Shown here in pieces: positions 1 through 6,578 of a stretch of 49,968 nt of DNA. Numbering within the stretch: position 1 is the first letter of the stretch; every line of letters starts with the position of its first letter. This DNA comes from a virus: the IMG/VR virus record IMGVR_UViG_3300049793_000122, positions 1-49,968 of that record; one strand, written 5' to 3'. Under the pieces are notes generated by a model. The model had not been told where the DNA came from, did no database searches, and worked only from the letters and a program-made list of their open reading frames with translations. The position numbers and the translations under genes are program-made.

Positions 1-471
1 CTGCCCGGTGGTGCCAACATCACCACGGCTGCCAGTGATCGCGCCTGCTTTGTTCAGGACGCCAGCGACAACGTCATCTGCCTGCTTTATCTCAGGGCGG
101 ACGGATCGCCGCTCAACACTACGGTCCTGCGCTCCAACACGACCGCCAATCTCACGGCCGGTTACACCACCTCGGCCTATTCAGCAGGCACCAAATCGAG
201 CGGTACTTTCACGCCGGACCCAGCCAACGGCAACCTGCAATACGCCACCAACGGCGGCGCTCATACCCTGGCACCGCCATCTACTGGCGGCGGTGATGCG
301 CTGACGATGGTGATCCAGTACACCAACAACGGCAGCGCAGGCGCGATCACTACCTCCGGGTTCACAAAAGTGACTGGCGATGCCCTCACCACAACGAATA
401 CGAGCAAATTCCTGATGCACATCACGGTGATAAATTCTGTGTCGCATCTCAATGTGGTCGCGCTGCAATGA
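1..471 (+). CDS. Tail fibre / structural protein, C-terminal part (5' end outside window)
   Basis: An open frame enters from the window edge and stops with TGA at 469-471, giving 156 residues. The protein is rich in Thr, Asn, Ser and Gly with almost no long charged stretches, as is usual for beta-structured phage fibre or virion surface proteins. No specific fold was recognised. It overlaps the start of the next gene by ATGA, so the two are translationally coupled, and it lies just before the lysis cassette, where tail fibre genes commonly sit. That it is part of the tail is inferred from composition and position only. Confidence 0.6.
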   Translation: MPGGANITTAASDRACFVQDASDNVICLLYLRADGSPLNTTVLRSNTTANLTAGYTTSAYSAGTKSSGTFTPDPANGNLQYATNGGAHTLAPPSTGGGDALTMVIQYTNNGSAGAITTSGFTKVTGDALTTTNTSKFLMHITVINSVSHLNVVALQ

Positions 472-1697
472 CCTTTCCGTTCCCCATGGTCGTCCCAACA
501 AGTGTTGCAACCCAAGTTTATACCATGCTCGATTCCGCCACCAAGGGCAGCAATGTCACCTTGAGCAACAGCAATCTGACTTCGGTAAATGGTGGGTCCA
601 GCCGAACCGGCGCGCGCAGCGTGCAGTCCAAGGCATCGGGCAAGTTCTATTTCGAGGTCACGGTCAATTCGCGGGTGAGCGGATCGCCAAACGAGCATCT
701 CATCGGCATCGCCACCGAAGAAATCCCTTATGTCGATATCTGTAAGGCCGCCACGATGGCGGCCGGCATCTATCTCGACAACAACGCCGGCTCGACGATC
801 TACATCAATGGGCTGAACTCTGGCACCTCCCTGACGGCGGCGGCGAACGGCGATCGGTTCGATTTCGCTGTCGATCTGGACAACGGTAAAATCTATATCC
901 GGCGCAATGGCGGCAACTGGAACAACAGCGGTTCCGCCAATCCGGCGACGAACACTGGAGGGCTTGCCTTCACCAACATGACCGGCATGGCCTTCGCGCC
1001 GGTCTGGGTGACGCCTGTTTCCGGTGATCAGGTCACATTTAATTTTGGCGACTCCGGTTTCTCGGGGTCCGTTCCAAGCGGGTTTACCGCCAATTGGCCG
1101 CAAACCCCGGACGATGCCAACACCAGCACAGGCTATACATCGTTCCTCAGCCCGAACAATGTGAACGTCACCCTGTCGAACAGCGACAAGACGGTCACCC
1201 ATGCGAATACATCGGCGGCTATCGCCAGAGCCAAGCATCAGAAATCGACCGGGAAATATTACATCGAGTATGTCGCTTCGGATTGGGCCGGCGCCAATGA
1301 CGGCTGCGGCTTTGCCGATGCTCAGGCGACCGCTGCGAATGTCGGCTCGAATGGGACTCATTGCGCCACGGTCTATCGCAGCGGCAATATCTATAGCAAC
1401 GGCTCCAATAGTGGCAGCAGCCTCGGTTCCGTAGCGGACGGCGACCGGATTGGCTGCGCAATCGACCTGGACAATCAAAAAGTGTGGTTCCGTAAAAACA
1501 ACGGCAACTGGAACAACAGCGGTTCCGCCAATCCGGCGACGAACACTGGAGGCATCGCGACCAGCACATATCCGTCGCTCGCGCCGCATTGTTCACTGGA
1601 TGGCGCCGGAAGCCAGGTCACCAATGGCAATTTTGGCGATTCTGCCTTCACCGATACCGTGCCAAGCGGGTTCACTTCTGGATGGCCGGTGACATGA
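468..1697 (+). CDS. Tandem SPRY-domain virion/tail protein
   Basis: This 409-residue protein has two SPRY-like (B30.2-type) repeats, roughly residues 20-205 and 225-405. Each shows the order GKFYFEV or GKYYIEY, then GDRFDFAVDLDN or GDRIGCAIDLDN, then a WNNSGSANP segment, and each ends in SVPSGFTANW or TVPSGFTSGW. SPRY domains bind ligands, and in phages they occur in tail-tip or receptor-contact proteins, so host-surface binding is the likely role. Its ATG overlaps the stop of the upstream fibre gene. A 51-base stretch is identical in the two repeats. The family call is fairly firm; adsorption is an inference. Confidence 0.75.
   Translation: MTFPFPMVVPTSVATQVYTMLDSATKGSNVTLSNSNLTSVNGGSSRTGARSVQSKASGKFYFEVTVNSRVSGSPNEHLIGIATEEIPYVDICKAATMAAGIYLDNNAGSTIYINGLNSGTSLTAAANGDRFDFAVDLDNGKIYIRRNGGNWNNSGSANPATNTGGLAFTNMTGMAFAPVWVTPVSGDQVTFNFGDSGFSGSVPSGFTANWPQTPDDANTSTGYTSFLSPNNVNVTLSNSDKTVTHANTSAAIARAKHQKSTGKYYIEYVASDWAGANDGCGFADAQATAANVGSNGTHCATVYRSGNIYSNGSNSGSSLGSVADGDRIGCAIDLDNQKVWFRKNNGNWNNSGSANPATNTGGIATSTYPSLAPHCSLDGAGSQVTNGNFGDSAFTDTVPSGFTSGWPVT
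911..961 (+). repeat. 51-bp exact direct repeat, copy 1
   Basis: This stretch is identical to 1502-1552. The offset is 591 bp, a multiple of three, so both copies are read in the same frame and encode the same segment of each SPRY unit. Confidence 0.95.
1502..1552 (+). repeat. 51-bp exact direct repeat, copy 2
   Basis: Second copy of the in-frame repeat at 911-961. The surrounding SPRY sequence is clearly diverged, so the exact identity here suggests recent gene conversion or duplication. Confidence 0.95.
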
Positions 1698-1762
1698 TGG
1701 ATCTGGTCGGAAAGTGGTGGCGAAATATTACGTCGAATACGTGTCGACAAAGTGGACCACCA

Positions 1763-1981
1763 TCAATATCCGATAACTTTCAGCGGCCACAACACGGCAT
1801 CGAACATCGCATTATAGGTGGCGTCGAATAGATTTAGATCGGTGTTCATCTCATAGGCGAGGATGCAGGACGTGATCCATGCCGGGAAGATGCCGAGCAC
1901 ATAGACACTGAGCACGAAGGTCAGCGGATCAGTCCTCAGTTTGTTGATGGACCATTGCCATGCTTCGCGAGCCTGTTCCAT
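1763..1981 (-). CDS. Small membrane protein, antisense to the lysis operon
   Basis: A 72-residue protein starting at ATG 1981 (MEQAREAWQWS), with GAGG upstream. Its middle (about residues 20-42) is a hydrophobic segment ending in WITSCILAYEM, consistent with one membrane helix, followed by an acidic stretch and a second weakly hydrophobic part. It is convergent with the SPRY gene and divergent from the holin gene, with only 62 bp between the two starts. No family recognised. It could be an independently expressed accessory gene, or an antisense frame with chance hydrophobicity. Confidence 0.4.
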   Translation of the reverse strand: MEQAREAWQWSINKLRTDPLTFVLSVYVLGIFPAWITSCILAYEMNTDLNLFDATYNAMFDAVLWPLKVIGY

Positions 1982-2043
1982 CGGCACAATCTGCCTCGAC
2001 AATTCGAACAACGCAACTTCCGCGATCACGGAAAGGCACACAC

Positions 2044-2316
2044 ATGACCGATACGCCGCCGACCGTGACTGCGAAGATCGCGGCACAGTTGCCGACACCG
2101 CTGCCGCATTGGAAGCGGGTGCTGAAACGAGCATGGAGTATTCGGCTCAACGCGGCGGCGATCGTGCTGACCGGGCTCGAAATGGCCGTGCCCTATCTCG
2201 ATGGCGTGTTGCCGATCCCGCGCGGTGCGTTCGGCGCTCTGGCCGGGCTGGTGTCGATGGCGGCGATCTACGCCCGCATCGTCCAGCAGAACAATCTCAA
2301 GGGGACGCAACCATGA
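2044..2316 (+). CDS. Holin
   Basis: A 90-residue protein with a short charged N-terminus, two predicted membrane segments (about residues 28-46 and 52-72, including LNAAAIVLTGLEMAVPYL and GALAGLVSMAAIYARIV) and a polar tail. This matches the short two-helix holins that precede the lysozyme gene in alphaproteobacterial phages. It would permeabilise or depolarise the inner membrane to trigger lysis. The ATG follows a GGAAAGG ribosome site. Its stop overlaps the endolysin start (ATGA), so the two are coupled. Confidence 0.75.
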   Translation: MTDTPPTVTAKIAAQLPTPLPHWKRVLKRAWSIRLNAAAIVLTGLEMAVPYLDGVLPIPRGAFGALAGLVSMAAIYARIVQQNNLKGTQP

Positions 2317-2777
2317 CCAACCGTCTCAGGAACGGCACGGCTGCCGCCGGCATGGCCGCAGCCCTCATCGGCGGCTTCGAAGGCCTGCGCCAGAACGCCT
2401 ATCCCGATCCGGCGACGGGGGGCAAACCGTGGACGGTGTGCTTCGGCGAAACCAAGGACGTGCACAGGGGCGACTACCATACTATCGCCGAATGCAAGGC
2501 GATGCTCATCGACAGCCTGCAGAAGTACGCCAACGGCATCTCGGCCTGCGTCATCGTTCCGATGCCGGATGACAGGTTCGTGGCGCTCACCAGCTTCGCG
2601 TACAATGTCGGCGTCGGCGCGGCGTGCAGCTCCAGCGTCGTTCGCTACATCAACCATGGGCAGACCCAGATGGGCTGCGATGCGCTGATGAAGTGGAATC
2701 GCGCCGCCGGCATCGTTTTCCCCGGCCTCACCCGCCGCCGCGCCAAGGAGCGTGAACTTTGCCTGCGTGGCGCGTGA
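2313..2777 (+). CDS. SAR endolysin, GH24 (T4/P21-type) lysozyme
   Basis: A 154-residue muramidase. The N-terminus is a weakly hydrophobic Ala/Gly-rich segment (about residues 8-22), typical of a signal-arrest-release domain that exports the enzyme through Sec and holds it in the membrane. The catalytic part follows directly: E23 in GGFEGLR, D32 in AYPDPATGG and T41 in PWTVCFGET match the Glu-Asp-Thr triad of the family. Helix segments such as LTSFAYNVGVGAACSSS and the C-terminal RRRAKERELCL are also characteristic. It cleaves peptidoglycan after the holin collapses the membrane potential. Length is typical for the family. Confidence 0.9.
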   Translation: MTNRLRNGTAAAGMAAALIGGFEGLRQNAYPDPATGGKPWTVCFGETKDVHRGDYHTIAECKAMLIDSLQKYANGISACVIVPMPDDRFVALTSFAYNVGVGAACSSSVVRYINHGQTQMGCDALMKWNRAAGIVFPGLTRRRAKERELCLRGA

Positions 2778-2890
2778 TGGAAGGCCGCATCGAACTCGCC
2801 GCCGCATGGCTCGCCGATGCCTTCGATCGCGCGCTGCCCTATCTCGTCATGCTCGCCATAGCGCTGGCGCTGTTCATGGTATGGGCGTGA
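2777..2890 (+). CDS. Small single-helix membrane protein in lysis operon
   Basis: A 37-residue frame whose ATG overlaps the endolysin stop (TGATG). It has an amphipathic N-terminus and one hydrophobic stretch, YLVMLAIALALFMVWA, running to the C-terminus. Stop-start overlap and position make it a credible gene, perhaps an antiholin-like or auxiliary lysis peptide, but no family is recognised. The following 165 bp (2891-3055) hold no gene I can support. Confidence 0.5.
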   Translation: MEGRIELAAAWLADAFDRALPYLVMLAIALALFMVWA

Positions 2891-3055
2891 GGCGGGCCGG
2901 GCGCGACTGCAGCCTTTCGCAAACTGCGAACTTCCAACCCCGTCTGGTCGACCTCCCCGCAAAAAAAGAGCAGGGTTCAGGGATTGAAGGCGTGTCTCTC
3001 TGGCTCACCGAGCCGCGTTTCCCACGCCGCCGCCTCACCCGGAGAACATAGCAAA

Positions 3056-3442
3056 ATGGCTTACCTTCGGCTAGGCGTCGCCGCCGCAATCCTGATCATT
3101 ATCCTCGGGCTCGCGACAACCGCTTTTTGGTATCGAGGAAACGCAATAGCAGCCCGCGTAGAGGCCGCACAGGCGCGCGCGGACCTTGCGACGGCAGTTA
3201 CCGTCAACAAGGCCAATGAAGCCACCATGGCACGCCTGAACGCCGACAAGGCTGCATCTGACAAACTTGCGGCCGATCTCGCCGATGAAATCGAAGCTGC
3301 GAACAACTCCACGCTGACCATGGCCAAGACGCTGGCCGATCTGAGGGCGAAAAATGCTGATGTTGACGCGTATTTGCGCTTGCCTGTCCCCGCTGCTCTG
3401 CGCGGCCTGCTCGACCACTCCAAAGCCGCAGGTGGTCATTGA
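3056..3442 (+). CDS. Rz: Rz-like inner-membrane spanin (i-spanin)
   Basis: A 128-residue protein with one N-terminal membrane anchor (about residues 5-25, AILIIILGLATTAFW), followed by a long Ala-rich coiled-coil periplasmic region (residues 33-105). This is the standard layout of the Rz subunit, which joins an outer-membrane lipoprotein to span the periplasm and fuse the two membranes in the last step of lysis. The Rz1-type lipoprotein gene starts inside it in another frame. The identification rests on this architecture and context, since spanin sequences are poorly conserved. Confidence 0.8.
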   Translation: MAYLRLGVAAAILIIILGLATTAFWYRGNAIAARVEAAQARADLATAVTVNKANEATMARLNADKAASDKLAADLADEIEAANNSTLTMAKTLADLRAKNADVDAYLRLPVPAALRGLLDHSKAAGGH

Positions 3443-3623
3443 GCAAAAGATCGTCGAGCGTCATATCCCGTCGACGTTGAAACGGCCATGCCCGCCGATC
3501 TGGTCGAAGCCAGGCGGCCCGGAAGTCACCGGCGATCTCATAGACCGCGGCGATGTGAACGAAGCCGGCCTGCGCATTTGCTCGGCTCGCATGAACAAAA
3601 TTATCGCTTGGGACAAGCAATGA
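3354..3623 (+). CDS. Rz1: Rz1-like outer-membrane lipoprotein spanin (o-spanin), overlapping Rz
   Basis: An 89-residue protein starting inside the i-spanin gene in another frame and extending 181 bp beyond it. It has a lipoprotein signal with lipobox LCAAC, giving a mature protein that begins with a lipidated Cys followed by STTPKP, then a Pro-containing periplasmic domain. Partial overlap with the Rz gene is one of the recognised spanin gene arrangements. It would pair with the Rz product across the periplasm. Either ATG 3354 or ATG 3360 could be the start. Confidence 0.8.
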   Translation: MLMLTRICACLSPLLCAACSTTPKPQVVIEQKIVERHIPSTLKRPCPPIWSKPGGPEVTGDLIDRGDVNEAGLRICSARMNKIIAWDKQ

Positions 3624-3694
3624 AAGCGTGGCTGATCTTCATGGTCGTGTTCTTCATCGTCTGTCTCATCGTGATCGCCAAGACTTCGATCTGA
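3620..3694 (+). CDS. 24-residue membrane peptide
   Basis: A tiny frame whose ATG overlaps the o-spanin stop (ATGA). Nearly the whole peptide is one hydrophobic helix (MKAWLIFMVVFFIVCLIVIA) with a Lys at each end. The overlap and the strongly membrane-like composition support translation. It may be a holin-like or lysis-tuning peptide, but the function is unknown. Confidence 0.5.
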   Translation: MKAWLIFMVVFFIVCLIVIAKTSI

Positions 3695-3714
3695 AACCTG
3701 AAAGGAGAAACACC

Positions 3715-3876
3715 ATGCTGCAACGCTTTGATGTCCTGCTGATCATCCTCATAGTGCTTGCCGTCACTGGCTGGCCGTCCGGCTTCGCTGGCGGTCGCTT
3801 GCCGCAGCCGCTCGTCACGATTGCGGTCATCGTGATCTTGCTCGTCCTTCTGCTTTTGGGCGTCGTCAGATACTAA
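3715..3876 (+). CDS. Small two-helix membrane protein, DUF3309-like
   Basis: A 53-residue protein after a good ribosome site (AAAGGAGAAACACC-ATG). It has a hydrophobic start (LLIILIVLAVTGWP), a Gly-rich turn and a second helix of Ile, Val and Leu ending in GVVRY. The pattern resembles the short DUF3309 membrane proteins common in alphaproteobacteria and their phages. The role is unknown; the position suggests lysis or membrane modification. Confidence 0.55.
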   Translation: MLQRFDVLLIILIVLAVTGWPSGFAGGRLPQPLVTIAVIVILLVLLLLGVVRY

Positions 3877-3926
3877 AACAGGCAACAGCAGTGCATGGGC
3901 TTGGACTGTGAGAATGGCGGACGGGC

Positions 3927-4157
3927 ATGGACGAGAATGTGATCGGTCAGATCATTGCCTTTTTTATCGCCCAAGGTTTGTCGGGGGTGATGATCCTGGG
4001 GCTGGGATTTGCAGTCTACAAGCTGTACAACCGGAACCAGGAGCTTGCGGAAACGTTGCGGGAAGTAGGGCGGGAAAGCGTCAAGGCCAACGAACAGACG
4101 GTAGCAGCGCTGAACCGATTGTCGGACCTCCTCCTGCGCGCGAGAGCGCCCAAATGA
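3927..4157 (+). CDS. Small membrane-anchored coiled-coil protein
   Basis: A 76-residue protein with one N-terminal membrane helix (about residues 6-30, through GVMILGLGFAVYKLY) and a charged helical tail (residues 34-76) likely to form a coiled coil. Proteins of this shape are often labelled holin-like in phage lysis regions. Its stop overlaps the next gene (ATGA). A second holin or antiholin is possible but unproven. Confidence 0.55.
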   Translation: MDENVIGQIIAFFIAQGLSGVMILGLGFAVYKLYNRNQELAETLREVGRESVKANEQTVAALNRLSDLLLRARAPK

Positions 4158-4354
4158 GCTTCAAGATGGTTGCTTTGCTCAAAGCTATTTTCCAGCCAAA
4201 GGACGGGACGCGACAGCGCGTCAAAGAGGAAGTGATGTCGTCCCGCCGCAAGGTAGAATATGCTGCCTCCCAGTTTGAGTTGACAATTAGAGAGTTGCTT
4301 GATCGCAACGATAGACTGACGGGCCGGGCACCATACCATGATGATCGCCACTAG
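4154..4354 (+). CDS. Small basic protein of unknown function
   Basis: A 66-residue frame coupled to the upstream gene by ATGA. The protein is basic and helical (KDGTRQRVKEEVMSSRRK near the middle) with no membrane segment or known motif. It overlaps the next gene by 17 bp. Confidence 0.45.
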   Translation: MSFKMVALLKAIFQPKDGTRQRVKEEVMSSRRKVEYAASQFELTIRELLDRNDRLTGRAPYHDDRH

Positions 4355-4829
4355 CAGGGTTGTTCTCGTCATCGCCGCGGTGGTGGGGGTGTTCACCGCA
4401 TCTCTCTACGCCCTCAGCGTGGATAGGGTGATCATCGTCCTGAACGCGTTGTTTGTCGGGACAAGCGTCGCAATCGCCGTCTCATATTGGCGACTGTTCA
4501 TCAATGCGCTGGCGGGCCATTCGCCATACGATCGCGTTCGTCAGATGACATGGGGCTTCTTCCTGTGCTGGCTCGCTATCGCGTTCGGGACGTTCGGCTC
4601 GATCTATACCAGGCTCTATGAGCTTCCGACGCAGACGACTGTCCTGCTTGCGCTGTCGAGGTTCTTTGCCATCGGTGCCGCCATCCTTCAAGTAACGGCG
4701 CCTGATTTCGGACAGGGCCTTTTCCACGGGAGGGACCGCAAACTGCTCGCCGGCAGCATTGTCATCGGATTGGCGGTCGCGATCATCCTGATCTATGGGC
4801 AAGGGGTGTCAGTCCTCGCACACGAATAG
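4338..4829 (+). CDS. Four-helix integral membrane protein, unknown
   Basis: A 163-residue protein with about four membrane segments (near residues 5-27, 30-50, 70-92 and 135-157), a conserved-looking loop HSPYDRVRQM and a short cytoplasmic end. It is the last gene of the rightward late segment; a terminator follows 115 bp later. No family recognised. Lysis timing and superinfection exclusion are both possible. Confidence 0.6.
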   Translation: MMIATSRVVLVIAAVVGVFTASLYALSVDRVIIVLNALFVGTSVAIAVSYWRLFINALAGHSPYDRVRQMTWGFFLCWLAIAFGTFGSIYTRLYELPTQTTVLLALSRFFAIGAAILQVTAPDFGQGLFHGRDRKLLAGSIVIGLAVAIILIYGQGVSVLAHE

Positions 4830-4893
4830 CACTCCCCATCCTCCCCGAAGAACCTTGCCCGCTGGCTTTAGGCCTAGGGCTCGAGCCCACCCT

Positions 4894-4928
4894 CGTCAAA
4901 ATCCGTCAGATTTCGTCAGAATTTGACG
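4894..4928 (+). repeat. Three 7-bp iterons with 10-bp period plus inverted end
   Basis: CGTCAAA at 4894, CGTCAGA at 4904 and CGTCAGA at 4914 are spaced by exactly one helical turn and are followed by TTTGACG (4922-4928), the inverse of the first copy. This looks like a protein-binding array in the gap between the last lysis-region gene and the terminator. Confidence 0.5.
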
Positions 4929-4943
4929 ATATTCACCAACCTT

Positions 4944-4977
4944 GCCCCGGCGCCCTTTGTGGTGTCCGGGGCTTTTT
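4944..4977 (+). terminator. Rho-independent terminator after lysis region
   Basis: Perfect 7-bp stem GCCCCGG (4944-4950) and CCGGGGC (4966-4972), followed by TTTTT (4973-4977). It is oriented to stop plus-strand transcription from the tail/lysis operon. There is no matching U-tract for the converging minus-strand transcripts. Confidence 0.85.
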
Positions 4978-4981
4978 GCGT

Positions 4982-5386
4982 TCATGTAGCGTAGCTTTCA
5001 GGAGGCCACTGCTCGTAATCCTCGAATGGGGTGTCGCCGCGATGGTTGTTGCAGCTAAGGCAGGCGGCTACACCGTTTTCCTTCGTCATCTTCCCGCCGC
5101 GCGACTTGGGGAGTTTGTGGTCAAACGTGGCGCGGCTCTCAGCGTCGCGGTGCTCTAGCGGTAGCATGGACTGCACGCGAGGACGCCACATCAGATGGCC
5201 GCACCAATAGCACTCGCCGTTTTGTTCCGCCATGAGGGCCGCAGTCAGGTACATGCTGCGGAGCGCTGACCCTCGCCGCTCCTGAACGCCCGGCGACAGA
5301 CGCATCATGCCGGGCGGCGGCGTCATGTCGATAATCGGATTTTGGTCGTTGTAAGGCCTACTTGGGTCGCACCGCTTACCGCTCAT
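4982..5386 (-). CDS. HNH endonuclease
   Basis: A 134-residue protein with the zinc-binding HNH layout: CYWCGH near residue 58, then ATFDHKLPKSRGG with the catalytic His region, then ACLSCNNHRGD near the C-terminus. ATG 5386 (MSGKRCDPSR) is chosen because a longer upstream frame would read through the tRNA-Trp gene. It lies directly behind the two tRNA genes on the same strand. Free-standing HNH nucleases in phages act in DNA packaging or as homing enzymes. Here, far from the terminase, homing is more likely. Confidence 0.85.
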   Translation of the reverse strand: MSGKRCDPSRPYNDQNPIIDMTPPPGMMRLSPGVQERRGSALRSMYLTAALMAEQNGECYWCGHLMWRPRVQSMLPLEHRDAESRATFDHKLPKSRGGKMTKENGVAACLSCNNHRGDTPFEDYEQWPPESYAT

Positions 5387-5412
5387 ATCATCACCGCTCG
5401 TTACCAAAGATG

Positions 5413-5487
5413 TGGCACCGGAGCCCGGAATCGAACCGAGATTTGTGGTTTTGGAGACCGCCGTCTTAGCCATTAGACCACTCCGAT
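5413..5487 (-). tRNA. tRNA-Trp (anticodon CCA)
   Basis: A 75-nt cloverleaf on the minus strand. The acceptor is ATCGGAG/CTCCGGT with one G-U pair, the D stem GTCT/AGAC, the anticodon loop CTCCAAA (CCA) and the T arm CTCGG-TTCGATT-CCGGG. CCA is encoded at the 3' end. One C-A mismatch sits in the anticodon stem. It is separated from the tRNA-Arg gene by a single base, so the two are surely co-transcribed. Confidence 0.88.
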
Positions 5488-5488
5488 G

Positions 5489-5565
5489 TGGCCTTCGCGG
5501 CTGGACTTGAACCAGCAACAATCCGATTAGAAATCGGGCGCTCTATCCTATTGAGCTACGCGAAG
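5489..5565 (-). tRNA. tRNA-Arg (anticodon TCT)
   Basis: A 77-nt cloverleaf on the minus strand. Acceptor CTTCGCG/CGCGAAG, D stem GCTC/GAGC, anticodon loop TTTCTAA (TCT, reads AGA), T arm GCTGG-TTCAAGT-CCAGC, and encoded CCA. AGA is rare in GC-rich hosts, so the gene may help phage translation. The same anticodon occurs in the tRNA fragment at attP, 0.9 kb away, but the sequences differ clearly. Confidence 0.9.
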
Positions 5566-5656
5566 GAGCAGATGTCCTTCGCCAAGTTCTTAAACTGTTA
5601 GGAGCGCGGTTCATGACGGATTGTCTAGCACAGCCGTCGATTCCGCGCTATAGGTA

Positions 5657-5917
5657 TTAGCGAGGCGGCGGCGTGGAAAGTAGACACGCGACCAGCGGTG
5701 TAAGAGTAACGATGATGTCGGCAAAGCCGAGAGCATCAAGCACCGGACGGAGCCGCAGATAGTCGATAAAAGCCAGCGATGGTTGGCGAGTAGTCGATTG
5801 TAGGTCAGCCGTGAACCAAAGCTCAGAGCAGGGGTAACGACCTGCACGCCTCAATCTTCCCCTCTCCCAAGCCCCAGTGTCTGCGTCACCGCTGCGCAAG
5901 CGCATTGCGGCGTCCAT
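5657..5917 (-). CDS. Hypothetical protein (weak)
   Basis: An 86-residue frame starting 4 bases after the stop of the upstream gene, with GCAGGAG nine bases before its ATG, which is the main support. The protein is Arg- and Leu-rich with a hydrophobic C-terminal part (IIVTLTPLVACLL). No family recognised, and a chance frame is possible. The 91 bp between it and the tRNA genes show no gene. Confidence 0.35.
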   Translation of the reverse strand: MDAAMRLRSGDADTGAWERGRLRRAGRYPCSELWFTADLQSTTRQPSLAFIDYLRLRPVLDALGFADIIVTLTPLVACLLSTPPPR

Positions 5918-5921
5918 CTAG

Positions 5922-6179
5922 CTATTCTCCTGCAGGGGTGCGAGCAGCATCGATCATTGCCGTGAAGATGCGAGACGGGCGCTTGCCGTCCCAAGGATAA
6001 TCGCCAACTTGGGCGCCTGCAAAGTTCATGGCGTCGTTCGGGTTTCGCATGGCCTCGATAGCAGCGCGGGCGCGAGATCGATAGGCGTCCTTGACGTTGG
6101 TGCGGCAATCTTCCCAAGATACGGCACCTTCGCTGTCATGGGCGGCAAGAGCCCTCGCCACACGCTCAATCATATCCAT
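5922..6179 (-). CDS. Small phage protein of unknown function (ERVARAL family)
   Basis: An 85-residue protein beginning MDMIERVARALAAHD and continuing with YRSRARAAIEAMR. This N-terminal helix pattern recurs in many small early proteins of alphaproteobacterial phages. ATG 6179 is preferred over ATG 6191 because GGAG lies six bases upstream. The C-terminal part (DYPWDGKRPSRIF) has no recognised motif. Function unknown. Confidence 0.65.
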   Translation of the reverse strand: MDMIERVARALAAHDSEGAVSWEDCRTNVKDAYRSRARAAIEAMRNPNDAMNFAGAQVGDYPWDGKRPSRIFTAMIDAARTPAGE

Positions 6180-6212
6180 CTCAATCTCCAAAAGCCTCAG
6201 GCTAAGAACGGC

Positions 6213-6524
6213 TCAGGCCGCGCGGACGGCCTTGCGAATTGCATTGCCGCTGGTGATCATAGTGTAGCCGTCCTCGAAAACCACGCAGATGCTGTTGAAC
6301 TTGCCGCGAGCCATGACCTTGCATGTCTGGCCTTTGCGGCCCTGTCGATCCCAACGATAGATGTAGAGCTGCTTTTCCGAGTTCCAAGTTTCTCCGTCTG
6401 TTCCGCATGGAAACGCAAGCTGTTTCTCGGAACTTCCATTGAAAATACTGGCTTTCGCCCGGCCTTCTAAGCCGATGGTCACAGGTTCGAATCCTGTCGG
6501 GATCGCCACTATTTTCAACGACAT
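6213..6524 (-). CDS. Small conserved phage protein whose 5' end overlaps attP
   Basis: The C-terminal 50 residues (YRWDRQGRKGQTCKV, then ARGKFNSICVVFEDGY) look like a real small basic phage protein. The only in-frame ATG upstream (6524) and a TTG at 6573-6575 both force translation through the antisense of the tRNA-Arg fragment. If so, integration would replace the N-terminal codons with host sequence. No ribosome site is visible at 6524. The motif SEKQL occurs twice 25 residues apart, hinting at a local duplication. The true start is uncertain and may lie left of attP. Confidence 0.5.
   Translation of the reverse strand: MSLKIVAIPTGFEPVTIGLEGRAKASIFNGSSEKQLAFPCGTDGETWNSEKQLYIYRWDRQGRKGQTCKVMARGKFNSICVVFEDGYTMITSGNAIRKAVRAA
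6459..6508 (+). other. attP: attP core: 3' half of a tRNA-Arg(TCT) gene
   Basis: From the anticodon stem onward the sequence is an intact tRNA 3' half: loop CTTCTAA, stem GCCGA, variable loop, T arm ACAGG-TTCGAAT-CCTGT, acceptor strand CGGGATC, then GCCA. The 5' half is absent. This is the usual structure of a phage attachment site that restores a host tRNA gene on integration. It lies 71 bp from the end of the integrase gene, and phage genes flank it on both sides. Confidence 0.85.
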
Positions 6525-6578
6525 AGTATCACGTCGCGTGGAAAAGTTCCAACTGCCTTCGTGGTCGAGTTCCAACTT

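Noticed and set aside
261-1589. 442-codon open frame on the minus strand
   Set aside because: It is fully antisense to the SPRY gene, is rich in Arg and Ala, carries no recognisable motif and mirrors the codon bias of the plus-strand gene.
6459-6508. Prophage boundary (attL or attR) or a complete tRNA gene
   Set aside because: The 5' half of the tRNA is missing and both flanks carry phage genes in phage operon context, so attP is the better reading.
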